A stretch of DNA of 64,000 nucleotides from Halorussus ruber. GTDB lineage: Archaea > Halobacteriota > Halobacteria > Halobacteriales > Haladaptataceae. This document shows, piece by piece, positions 48,870 to 56,870 of this stretch; the stretch's first letter is position 1, and each line of letters starts with the position of its first letter. A program made the position numbers and the translations under genes. The DNA lies in contig NZ_SBIT01000002.1 of the NCBI RefSeq assembly GCF_004765785.1, forward strand, positions 248,001-312,000, given 5' to 3'. The notes under the pieces were generated by a model. It was given only the letters and a program-made list of their open reading frames with translations. It was not told the DNA's origin and made no database searches.

Positions 48870-48997
48870 ACGCGCCGAACGAGCGCCGACAGGCGCGAGG
48901 GGACGGGGAGGCACGGGGCGCGGTAGCGGTGCTGTGCTGTCGTGGTGCGGTCCTCCTCGCCTTCGACAGGAGCCCGGCTCAACCAACAGAACAATCA

Positions 48998-49023
48998 CTA
49001 AGGAATTATATAGTTGTCCTTAG
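48998..49023. terminator. Inverted repeat between convergent genes, candidate terminator
   Basis: CTAAGGA (48998-49004) and TCCTTAG (49017-49023) are perfect reverse complements around a 12-nt AT-rich spacer. It lies between the 3' ends of the IMPACT gene (plus) and the cation exchanger gene (minus), where a shared terminator or regulatory stem would be expected. Confidence 0.4.
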
Positions 49024-49046
49024 AAAATATTCTTCATTCTTTGCGG

Positions 49047-50228
49047 CTATCCGCCGAGCGGAACGCCGCCGAACACGACGAGCGCGACTCCCCAGTAGGC
49101 GGCGTAGAGACCGCCGAGCAGGACGCCGTGCCACCGCTTCAGGCGACCCTCGTGGAAGAAGTAGGCCGCGAGTGCGGTGACGACGACCACCGCAGGGAGG
49201 TGGAAGCCCAGCACCGACTCGGAGATGCGGAGGTCGCTCAACAGCAGGACGGCCCCGACGTTGCCGGTCAGCGAGAACAGGACGCTCCCCACCACGTTGC
49301 CGACGCCGATTTCCGGCACGCCGCGCCGGACCGGTTCGAGCGTGAGCATCACGTCCTCGAAGGTCAGGATGGCGGTCAGCACCGTCGCGCCGAAGACGGT
49401 CTCCTCGATGTCCATCTCCTCGACGGCGACCTCCGACCCCGCTTCCAGCAACATCGACGCGAAGACGACGCCGACCAGCGCCAGAACCGCGAGCGCAATC
49501 CAGACCCACCCGGAATCGCTCGGACTGCCGACAAATCTGTCCTCTGGAATCGATGACAGGGAGGCGGGGACGGCGACTCCACCGTCCGAGCGTATCGACC
49601 GGCCGAGTTCGGAGTTCCGGAAGACCGGCGTCTCTCGCTGGCGCTCGCGGACGACGACGTAGCCGAACGCCAGCGCGAACGCCGCGACCAGCGCGAGTCC
49701 GTGGACGAACGTCAGCGTCCCGGCGAGGACGAACGGGACCAGCGCGACCGGTGCGAGCGCGAACAGCGCGACGTAGTCGGTCGGCAGGTCCACCGAGAAC
49801 GGTTTCACGATTGCGGCGAGCGCGAGCGTGACGCCGACGATTGCGAGGCCGGTCCCGAGCGCCGTCCCGAGCGCCGCCCCTTCGAGGTCCCCCGCCGAGA
49901 GGACCAGCGCCAGCACCGTGTCGTCGAACTCGAACCCCGTGAAGACGATGGCGAGCGCGAACAGCGACGTGCGCAGTCCGAGCGCCGCGCGAGTCAGGTA
50001 GCTGATTAGCTTCTCGACGCAGGCGGTCAGCAGGAGGCCGCCCGCCAAGAGGACGAGGAGCGCGCTCGCCAGTCCGTGACTCTCCGCGACTCCTCCGATT
50101 GCGCCCTCGATGCCGCCCTCGGACTCCGCTGTCGCTCCGTGGTTTTCGTGAGCGAAGGCTGACGCGACCGGAACCGCGACGAGCGCGAGAGCGACGAGTA
50201 GCGCGACGACCACCCCCCGGCGTGACAT
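49047..50228 (-). CDS. CaCA-family cation exchanger (Na+/Ca2+-type antiporter)
   Basis: 393 residues: signal-like N-terminal helix (VVVALLVALALVAVPVASAFA), then about ten helices in two halves with the alpha repeats FTGFEFDDTVLALVLSAGDLEGAALGTALGTGLA and ILTFEDVMLTLEPVRRGVPEIGVGNVVGSVLFSLTGNVGAVLLL. Conserved acidic residues in these repeats coordinate Na+/Ca2+ in the family. A long frame extending to 51059 is rejected because hisI is on the other strand. Convergent with the IMPACT gene. Confidence 0.85.
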   Translation of the reverse strand: MSRRGVVVALLVALALVAVPVASAFAHENHGATAESEGGIEGAIGGVAESHGLASALLVLLAGGLLLTACVEKLISYLTRAALGLRTSLFALAIVFTGFEFDDTVLALVLSAGDLEGAALGTALGTGLAIVGVTLALAAIVKPFSVDLPTDYVALFALAPVALVPFVLAGTLTFVHGLALVAAFALAFGYVVVRERQRETPVFRNSELGRSIRSDGGVAVPASLSSIPEDRFVGSPSDSGWVWIALAVLALVGVVFASMLLEAGSEVAVEEMDIEETVFGATVLTAILTFEDVMLTLEPVRRGVPEIGVGNVVGSVLFSLTGNVGAVLLLSDLRISESVLGFHLPAVVVVTALAAYFFHEGRLKRWHGVLLGGLYAAYWGVALVVFGGVPLGG

Positions 50229-50615
50229 GGAGTAGAGACACGGCGGCGAGACACAAATACCCTCGACTGCGCGTAGTCGAGTTCGTTGAATTGTGCTACA
50301 CGCGGTCGAGATTGGGACTGCTCGGATAGATACATCATCAAAATAGGAACGATGGTTTCGAAAGCCCTCGCGCGGTTCGCGGTCACGTGAGCGAAGCGAA
50401 CGTGATCTCGGAAGATGCGGTTTGTCTTCCGGCGCTCGCCCTTTCAGTCCGCCGGAGGACAAACGGCGTCCTCCGAGCCTGCGCTCGCTTCGCTCGCGCA
50501 GACGCCAGGACGTGGTTTGTGTCACCGACCGAAGCGGGTGGTTGGTCATGCTTCTCCGAACACCGCTGTCGGTAGACACGCAAAACATTTCGCCGGGAAA
50601 GCCGAAGTCGGGGCT
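50229..50615. other. Gene-free 387-bp leader with four hairpins and a dispersed repeat
   Basis: No gene. It holds the promoter of the cation-exchanger gene (minus) and the leader of hisI (plus). Four stems follow in series: TCACGT/ACGTGA (50383-50405), GGAAGA/TCTTCC (50410-50430), GGAGGAC/GTCCTCC (50454-50474) and CTGCGC/GCGCAG (50479-50501). A 27-bp sequence at 50358-50384 recurs near 63128. Confidence 0.6.
50358..50384. repeat. 27-bp dispersed repeat, copy 1
   Basis: TCGAAAGCCCTCGCGCGGTT followed by CGCGGTC, identical to 63128-63154 and found in intergenic DNA both times. Its REPREGFR-like reading in another frame is a known haloarchaeal intergenic motif type; function unknown. Confidence 0.8.
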
Positions 50616-51044
50616 ATGAGCGACGCCCCTACTGCCGACCCCGAGCAGGCGGACGCCGACTCCGAGGCGGACGGCTCCGCTTCCGCCGTCGAACTCGACT
50701 TCGGCGAGACCGGTCGCATCCCCGCAGTCGCACAGGACGCAGACACCGGAGAGGTGCTGATGCTGGCCTACGTCACCCCCGAGGCCGTCGAGCAGACCCG
50801 CGAGACGGGACTGGCCCACTACTACTCCCGGAGCAGAGACGAACTCTGGCAGAAGGGCGCGACCAGCGGGCACGTCCAGCGCGTCCGCGAGGTCCGGGCC
50901 GACTGCGACGGCGACGCCCTGCTGTACCTCGTCGACCAAGAGGGCGGGGCGTGCCACACCGGTTACGAGTCGTGCTTCTACCGAACCCTCGACGGCGAGG
51001 TCGTCGGCGAGAAGGCCTTCGACCCCGACGAAGTGTACGAATAG
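50616..51044 (+). CDS. hisI: Phosphoribosyl-AMP cyclohydrolase
   Basis: 142 residues. [54 protein letters not shown] and [29 protein letters not shown] are the HisI signature, including the Mg2+ Asp cluster (DCDGD) and the Zn2+ Cys residues (CDGD, C in GGACHT and SCFYR). ATG 50616 begins an acidic Ala/Asp/Glu-rich tail of about 30 residues. Catalyses ring opening of PRAMP in histidine synthesis. Its 5' leader holds four hairpins. Followed after 2 nt by the coiled-coil gene. Confidence 0.95.
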   Translation: MSDAPTADPEQADADSEADGSASAVELDFGETGRIPAVAQDADTGEVLMLAYVTPEAVEQTRETGLAHYYSRSRDELWQKGATSGHVQRVREVRADCDGDALLYLVDQEGGACHTGYESCFYRTLDGEVVGEKAFDPDEVYE

Positions 51045-51046
51045 CG

Positions 51047-52195
51047 ATGAGCAAATCAACCACCGCGACGACCCAGACCGACCTCCCCGCGAGACTCGCC
51101 GACGCCGACGAGGAGTACCGCGACGTCGAGCGCCGAATCGAGGAGTACGGCGAGGAGACCGTCGAGCAGGTCGCCGACGCCTACCGGCGAGCGACCGACT
51201 TGCTCGACCGCTACGAGGGCCAAGCCACCGGTACCGGCAAGGAGAACTTCCGCAACTTCATCCAGTTTCAGGAGGAGTTCGCCACGCTGGTCGAGGACGT
51301 GCCCGACGAGATGCCCGAGCGCGACGCCTTCGAGACCGCAAACGACCGGTTCGACAAGCGCCGACTCAACGACTCGGACTTCGAGGCCGCCCGCGCAGAC
51401 CTCGAACCCGCGGGCGAAATCGCTGGCCTGCTGGACGAGCGCCAAGCCGCACTCGAACGGTTCCGCGAGATTCGCCGGGACGTGGGCCACGCCATCGCGG
51501 ACCTCCGCGAGGAAATCGCCGAGCGCGAGCGACTGGTCGAACTCGGCGACGCCGACTTGGACGCGCCCATCGAGGACATCCGCGAGCCAATCGAGCGCTA
51601 CAACGAGGCGGTCGCCGACGCCTTCGCCGCGTTCAAATCCGAGGCTAGCGCCCGCGAGGTCCTCGGATTCGTCGCCGCCGCCGACGACTACCCCTTGGTC
51701 GAGTTCCGCGACGTGCCCGAGAACCTGCGGGAGTACGTCGAGACCCGCGAGGTCGGCACCGAACCCATCGCGGACCTGCTTCAGTACGCCGGGTACTCGA
51801 ACTCGAAACTCGACCACTACGTCGAGAACCCCGCCGACCTCAAGCGCGCGGTGGCGACCAACCAGACCTACCTCGAACGACTCGACGCCGACCCGCTCGA
51901 AGTGGACTGGCCGCCGAAGCCCGCCGCCGACCTGCGGTGGCGCGTCGAGGAGTTAGTCTCGGTCGTCGCCCGGTTCGCCGACGACGAGGTGGTCGCCGAC
52001 CTCCGGCGAGTCCAGTCGCTCGTCAGGGACGAGGACGAATTCGAGCGCCTGCGGACCGCCGCCGAGGCGAAGACGGAGCTGTCGGATTCGGAGCGCGAGA
52101 AGGTGGCGAGTGGTGAAGTAGAGTCGGAGTTAGAGGAGTTGCGAGCGCGGCGAGAGAAGTTAGAAGAAGCGCGGGACGAGTATCCCGAGCGGTAG
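51047..52195 (+). CDS. Haloarchaeal coiled-coil protein (382 aa)
   Basis: Almost entirely alpha-helical, highly charged (Glu/Arg/Asp/Ala), without hydrophobic segments. Long heptad-like runs at residues 10-65 and 335-382, with a globular-looking middle (REVLGFVAAADDYPLVEFRDVPENLREYVET). Starts 2 nt after hisI, so probably cotranscribed. I believe it belongs to a conserved haloarchaeal DUF family but cannot name it with certainty. Function unknown. Confidence 0.7.
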   Translation: MSKSTTATTQTDLPARLADADEEYRDVERRIEEYGEETVEQVADAYRRATDLLDRYEGQATGTGKENFRNFIQFQEEFATLVEDVPDEMPERDAFETANDRFDKRRLNDSDFEAARADLEPAGEIAGLLDERQAALERFREIRRDVGHAIADLREEIAERERLVELGDADLDAPIEDIREPIERYNEAVADAFAAFKSEASAREVLGFVAAADDYPLVEFRDVPENLREYVETREVGTEPIADLLQYAGYSNSKLDHYVENPADLKRAVATNQTYLERLDADPLEVDWPPKPAADLRWRVEELVSVVARFADDEVVADLRRVQSLVRDEDEFERLRTAAEAKTELSDSEREKVASGEVESELEELRARREKLEEARDEYPER

Positions 52196-52212
52196 ATTCG
52201 ATCTCTCGAACC

Positions 52213-53577
52213 TCAGACCTCTGCCTTCGCCGCCCGCAACTGCCCTTCGAATTCTTCGGCCAACTCCTCGGCGCGGGCCTCGTCGCGGGCCTCGGCGTAG
52301 ATGCGGACCATCGGTTCGGTCCCGCTGGGTCGAGCCAGCACCCACGCGTCGCCGTAGTCGAGGCGGTAGCCGTCGAGGGTGGTCATCTCGGCGTCCGAGT
52401 CTTGGGCCTCGCGCTCTGCGGCCGCCAGCAGGGCCTCGCGCTCGGCGTCGCCGTCGTACTCGATGTTGATGCGGACGTTGTGGTAGCCGTCGTAGGGCGC
52501 GACGACCTCGCTGGCCGGGCGGTCGGCCAGCAGTTCGAGGAACTTCGCGGCGGTGTAGGCACCGTCACGCGAGAGTCGGTAGTCGGGGAAGAAGATGCCG
52601 CCGTTGCCCTCGCCGGCGACCGGGACGGACTTGCCCTGCTTTTCGAGTTCGCGGATGCGAGTGATGATGTTGGTCGAACCGATGGGCGTGAGTTCGAGGT
52701 AGGCGTCCCGCTCGTCGGCCACGTCAACGAGGCGCTGGGAGACGTTGACCGCCGAGACCACCGAGTCGCCCGGTTCGAGTTCGGCCGCCGCGAGCGCCGC
52801 GAGGGTGGCGTCGCCCTCGACGTACTCGCCGTTCTCGTCGTAGAAGATGGCGCGGTCGGCGTCGCCGTCGTGGGCGATTCCCACGTCGGCGTCCGTCGCG
52901 GCGACGAGTCGGCCGAGGTCGCCGAGGTTCTCGGGGACGGGTTCGGGATTCCGACCGGGGAAGTGGCCGTCGGGCTGGCTGTTGGCGGTGACGACCCGAC
53001 AGCCGAGTTTCCGGAAGAACTCGGGGCTGGTGAGCGCGCCAGCGCCGTGGCCGGGGTCCACCGCCACCGTGAGGTCGGCGTCCGCAATCTTCTCGCGGTC
53101 CACGGCGTCGAGGAGCGCCTCGACGTACTCCCGGCGCACGCCTTCGACGTGGCGGCTCTCGCCGGTCTGGCTCCACGGGACCGACTCGAACTTCTCGGCG
53201 AGGAACTTCTGTTCGATGCGCTCTAAGTCCGCGACCGCGAGTTCGACCCCGTCGTCGCCGATGAGTTTGACGCCGTTGTACTTCGGCGGGTTGTGCGAGG
53301 CCGTAATCATCACGACCGGGGTCTCCTCGCGCTCGGCGTAGGCCTGTGCCCCCGGCGTGGGGACGATTCCCAACCTATCGACGTTCGCGCCGACGCTGGC
53401 GAGTCCGCTGGCGGCGGCGTCGGCGAGCATCTCCCCGGTGGCACGGGTGTCGCGGGCGACCGCCACTCGGTCGGACCGCCACACCGTCCCCGCGGCCTTG
53501 GCGACTTTGAGCACGAACTCGGGGGTCAGCGCCTCGTTGGCGACCCCGCGAGTTCCGCTCGACCCGAAAACTTTCAT
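52213..53577 (-). CDS. glmM: Phosphoglucosamine mutase/phosphomannomutase
   Basis: 454 residues, alpha-D-phosphohexomutase family. KVFGSSGTRGVANEALTPEFVLK N-terminus, catalytic phosphoserine Ser94 in ITASHNPPKYNGVK, Mg2+ loop DGDADRAIF, sugar loop GEGNGGIFFPDY and phosphate loop in the C-terminal domain (RPSGTEPMVRIY). Interconverts hexose- or glucosamine-6-phosphate and -1-phosphate forms for nucleotide sugars. Exact specificity (GlmM versus ManB) needs assay. Convergent with the coiled-coil gene. Confidence 0.9.
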   Translation of the reverse strand: MKVFGSSGTRGVANEALTPEFVLKVAKAAGTVWRSDRVAVARDTRATGEMLADAAASGLASVGANVDRLGIVPTPGAQAYAEREETPVVMITASHNPPKYNGVKLIGDDGVELAVADLERIEQKFLAEKFESVPWSQTGESRHVEGVRREYVEALLDAVDREKIADADLTVAVDPGHGAGALTSPEFFRKLGCRVVTANSQPDGHFPGRNPEPVPENLGDLGRLVAATDADVGIAHDGDADRAIFYDENGEYVEGDATLAALAAAELEPGDSVVSAVNVSQRLVDVADERDAYLELTPIGSTNIITRIRELEKQGKSVPVAGEGNGGIFFPDYRLSRDGAYTAAKFLELLADRPASEVVAPYDGYHNVRINIEYDGDAEREALLAAAEREAQDSDAEMTTLDGYRLDYGDAWVLARPSGTEPMVRIYAEARDEARAEELAEEFEGQLRAAKAEV

Positions 53578-53804
53578 ATTCGTGGGTCGGGACCCACGGG
53601 CAAAAGTTATTCCGGAGCGCGCCGAGGTGGAGAAGGGTTCTCAGACAGGAGCGCGGTTCTCGCTCTCCTCGCAGCTTTTGTTTCATACTTCCGTCCTTTC
53701 AGAAATGTATCTCGACTCGTCACCGGCACACGGTTCGTACTCGCCGAAGCACTCCCCGCGGCCCAATCCGAACGTTTTCCACGCTTCTGCGAGAAGGTCC
53801 GGAC

Positions 53805-54704
53805 ATGGGCATCAGTATCGACGAGAAGCGGGTGTACGACGCCAGCGAGGGGCCGACGCCGGTCTACGTCGTCGGCGACCTCGGCGTGACGCGGGTCGAT
53901 ACCTCAGACGACCTCGTGGGCGAGTTCGGACTGGCCCGCAGGTGTTCGGCCCGCGACGCCGCGGGCCGGGACGGTCGCCTCGCGGTCGCAACCGACGAGG
54001 ACGTGCTGGTCGGCGTGTTCGGCAAGAGCGCGCCGGACGAGAACGCCGACGAAGCGAACGGCGAGGGCGACGAGGAGGTCGAGTTCGAGGCCCTCGGCGT
54101 CGGCCCGGCCACGGCGGTCGGCCTCGGCGACGCGAGAGGCGGCGAGAGCGGAGAACTGCTGGTGGCGCGCGAGGGGGGCACGCTCCTCCGCGGGAACGCG
54201 ACGGTCGGCGAGGAGACCGACAGCGACTGGACCGACCTCGGCGAGGTGGACGACGTGCGCGCCATCGACGGCGACTTCGTGGCGACCGATTCGGGCGTCT
54301 ATCAGGCCACCGACGGCGGCCTCAAGCACGTCGGTCTCGACGGCGTTCGGGACGTGTCCACCGACGGGGTGCCGCTGGCCGCGACCGAGGAGGGCCTCTA
54401 CAAGCTCGGCAACGGCTGGATGGACGAGCTGAGCGGGGAGTTCAGCGCGGTCGATGCGGCGGCGGCAGATGCGGGACTCCTCGGCTGGGCACACGCCGCG
54501 AGCGAGGAAGGCCTGTTCGCCCACGACGAGGACGAGTGGCGCGAAGTCGAGTTGCCAGTCGAGGGCGAAATCGTCGCGCTCGACCACGGCGAGGAGGGCG
54601 CGTACGCGGTCACGGAAGACGGCACCTTCCTGCTGTCGGTCGGCGACGGCTGGAACCACCAGATTCTCGGGATTCGCGGGGTGCGGGCGGTCGCCGCGCC
54701 GTAG
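53805..54704 (+). CDS. HVO_0234-type beta-propeller protein
   Basis: 299 residues of repeated beta blades (VYVVGDLGVTRVDTSDDLV, LAVATDEDVLVGVF, ATDSGVYQATDGGLKHVGL, ATEEGLYKLGNGWMDEL, AVTEDGTFLLSVGDGWNHQIL), each about 40 residues with a W/Y-G motif. The family name HVO_0234 applies to such haloarchaeal propellers. No signal peptide is present, so it is cytoplasmic. Function unknown; several GC-rich upstream bases carry no clear promoter motif. Confidence 0.75.
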   Translation: MGISIDEKRVYDASEGPTPVYVVGDLGVTRVDTSDDLVGEFGLARRCSARDAAGRDGRLAVATDEDVLVGVFGKSAPDENADEANGEGDEEVEFEALGVGPATAVGLGDARGGESGELLVAREGGTLLRGNATVGEETDSDWTDLGEVDDVRAIDGDFVATDSGVYQATDGGLKHVGLDGVRDVSTDGVPLAATEEGLYKLGNGWMDELSGEFSAVDAAAADAGLLGWAHAASEEGLFAHDEDEWREVELPVEGEIVALDHGEEGAYAVTEDGTFLLSVGDGWNHQILGIRGVRAVAAP

Positions 54705-54869
54705 GGACAGAGATAGAATTTAAATCGTTAAGAATATATTTTTGTTGCTCTAGCACGCAATTGTATTTGTTTCGACAATCGATCGGCTAACCGAAGGAAA
54801 GGAGAGGAACTGCAACGAGAGGGGTGATGAGGAAAATAGCTAAGTGACCCCGAACGGCTAGAGATACCT

Positions 54870-55286
54870 ATGTCGGACTCGTCTCGGGCGGTGAAGATAA
54901 CGACGAGCGGACTCGGAAGCGAAGAGGGTCAAGAAGAGGCGTTGCCGCCCGTCCTCGTCGAGCGACTCTCGGTCGTCGCGGAAGCGTTCGGACAGTCCGA
55001 AAACCAGTTCGTCAAAACCGCGCTTCGGGAGCAAATCGACGCGATGCTCGACTCCGAAAGCGTCAGGCGGCGTATCGAGAAGGACTTCTACGCAGACGAC
55101 ATCTCCTACGAGAGTCTCGTGTTACTCCTCGGTCAAGAGGAGGCGAGGGCCTATCAGCATCTCAAAGAACGACTAGACCGAGAGCCGAACGAGCTACCCG
55201 GTAACTCGGTCGATGAAGACGTGTACGGTGATTTCGACCCCGATACGGCACCGACCCCGACGGGAGACGAGACAGACGAAACGTAG
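54870..55286 (+). CDS. Putative antitoxin (138 aa) of a PIN-domain pair
   Basis: N-terminal acidic segment then an HTH/RHH-like stretch (LPPVLVERLSVVAEAFGQSENQFVKTALREQIDAMLDSESVRRRIEKDF) resembling ribbon-helix-helix DNA-binding domains; C-terminal charged helix and Asp/Pro/Thr-rich tail. Encoded 14 nt before a PIN-like gene on the same strand, the usual toxin-antitoxin order. Lower GC than neighbours, and the downstream partner shows PIN acids. Confidence 0.6.
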   Translation: MSDSSRAVKITTSGLGSEEGQEEALPPVLVERLSVVAEAFGQSENQFVKTALREQIDAMLDSESVRRRIEKDFYADDISYESLVLLLGQEEARAYQHLKERLDREPNELPGNSVDEDVYGDFDPDTAPTPTGDETDET

Positions 55287-55300
55287 CGAGTGAGAGAGGA

Positions 55301-55915
55301 ATGTCGGTGCCGAGCATCACAGTCGGTGACACGGGCGGATTGATTAGCCTCGCAATTCCTGTGGTCGCCCCCGAGTACCACCACGGAGACAACGTCGAAC
55401 CGTTCGGACTGTTCTTGACCAACTACGACGTGACCATCCCGCAGACGATTTTTGACGAACTGTACGGTCTTGCGAGCGAGGCAGACGAAACGCTTCTCGG
55501 GAACGGCGAATCACCGCCAAAACCGGATTCAGACCGACTCGTCGCCGCTGCCGCAGCGGTCGTGACCAAAGCAGAAGGAAACGGATACGAAGTACGAGAA
55601 CCGTACGCTGGCGAGGAGGGCCACGACGACCCACCAGATTGGGATTTAGATGGTGGTGAAACCGCGGCAATCGTGCAAGCGAATGGCATTGAGGCCGACG
55701 CGATGGTCAGCGACGACTTCAAGAGCAAAACCGCAATTCTCCGGCGACTAAACGAGACCACCGAGTGGCTCTCGTCGTTCGACGTGTTAGTCGAAATGAG
55801 CGAAGGCGGATTGGTCTCCAAGCGAGAGGGGCAAGCGGTCGCAGAAGTCATCGTCAACGCTCGAAACTGGGAAGAACAGCCATACGTGCAGAAGACAATC
55901 TTGAGACGGCTCTGA
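55301..55915 (+). CDS. PIN-like nuclease, DUF3368-type toxin candidate
   Basis: 204 residues. VGDTGGLISLAIPVV (Asp at N-term), IPQTIFDELYGLASEAD with Glu/Asp, LDGGETAAIVQANGIEADAMVSDDFKSKTAIL with several acids, and VLVEMSEGGLVSKREGQAVAEVIVNA near the C-term match PIN/DUF3368-like nucleases acting with RHH antitoxins. Sits 14 nt after the antitoxin candidate. RNA target unknown. Confidence 0.6.
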   Translation: MSVPSITVGDTGGLISLAIPVVAPEYHHGDNVEPFGLFLTNYDVTIPQTIFDELYGLASEADETLLGNGESPPKPDSDRLVAAAAAVVTKAEGNGYEVREPYAGEEGHDDPPDWDLDGGETAAIVQANGIEADAMVSDDFKSKTAILRRLNETTEWLSSFDVLVEMSEGGLVSKREGQAVAEVIVNARNWEEQPYVQKTILRRL

Positions 55916-55985
55916 TTCAGGCGAGAACGGAACCCCGAGAACACAATTGAAAACCGATTTACCCGCCGACGTACACCCCTCGCGT

Positions 55986-56849
55986 ATGATTATCAGCGGG
56001 TCCGCCTCGCAGGCCCTCGCGGCCGAACTGGCCGCCGAACTGGACGAACCACTCGCAAGCGTCGAGTACGAGCGATTCCCCGACGGCGAACTGCTGGCGG
56101 CCGCGCCCGGATTCGCCGCCGAGGAGGCCGACGCCGAGCGCGCAATCGTGGTCGCCTCGACCGTCTCCTCGGACGCCCACGTCGAACTGCTCCAACTGCA
56201 GGACGCCGCCCGCGAGTGGGGTGCCGAAGAAGTCGTCACGGTCCTCCCCTACATGGGCTACGCCCGCCAAGACGAGGCCTTCGAGGAGGGCCACCCCATC
56301 TCGGCCCGCGCGGTCGCTCGGGCCATCTCGTCGGGGACCGACCGCGTGCTGACGGTCAACCCCCACGAGAACGCGGTCTGCGACTTCTTCGACGTGCCCG
56401 CCGAGCCAATCGACGCCGCGGGGCGGCTCGCGGACCCGCTTCCCGCCGACCTGACCGACCCCGTCTTCCTCTCGCCCGACGAGGGCGCGCTCGACATCGC
56501 CGCGACGGTCCGCGACGCCTACGGCGCGGGCGACACCGACTACTTCGAGAAGCAGCGCCTCTCGGGCACCGAGGTCGAACTCACCCCGAGCGACACCGAC
56601 GTAGAAGGACGGGACGTGGTCGTGACCGACGACATCATCGCCACCGGCTCGACCATGTCCGGCGCGGTCGAGATTCTGGCCGAGAAGGGCGCGAGCAACG
56701 TCTACGTCACCTGCGTCCACCCGATGCTGGCCGCCGACGCCTACACGAAGCTCTCGAAGGCGGGCGTCGAGTCGATCTGCGGGACCGACACCATCGAGCG
56801 ACCGGTGAGCGAGGTCTCTGTCGCGCCCGTGATTGCCGAAGAAATTTAA
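55986..56849 (+). CDS. prs: Ribose-phosphate pyrophosphokinase (PRPP synthetase)
   Basis: 287 residues, archaeal/class III-like Prs. MIISGSASQALAAELAAEL start, VASTVSSDAHVELLQLQDAAREWGAEEVVTVLPYMGYARQDEAF, HENAVCDFFD, and the PRPP-binding loop VVVTDDIIATGSTMSGAVEIL. Makes PRPP from ribose-5-phosphate and ATP, feeding histidine (hisA, hisB, hisI nearby) and nucleotide synthesis. ATG 55986 is chosen; the upstream extension to 55947 is not conserved. Confidence 0.95.
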   Translation: MIISGSASQALAAELAAELDEPLASVEYERFPDGELLAAAPGFAAEEADAERAIVVASTVSSDAHVELLQLQDAAREWGAEEVVTVLPYMGYARQDEAFEEGHPISARAVARAISSGTDRVLTVNPHENAVCDFFDVPAEPIDAAGRLADPLPADLTDPVFLSPDEGALDIAATVRDAYGAGDTDYFEKQRLSGTEVELTPSDTDVEGRDVVVTDDIIATGSTMSGAVEILAEKGASNVYVTCVHPMLAADAYTKLSKAGVESICGTDTIERPVSEVSVAPVIAEEI

Positions 56850-56870
56850 GACGAGCCGCGGTTTTCCGTT

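Noticed and set aside
49047-51059. 670-codon minus-strand frame as one protein
   Set aside because: Only the part up to 50228 is a cation exchanger with signal-like N-terminus; the rest runs antisense through hisI.
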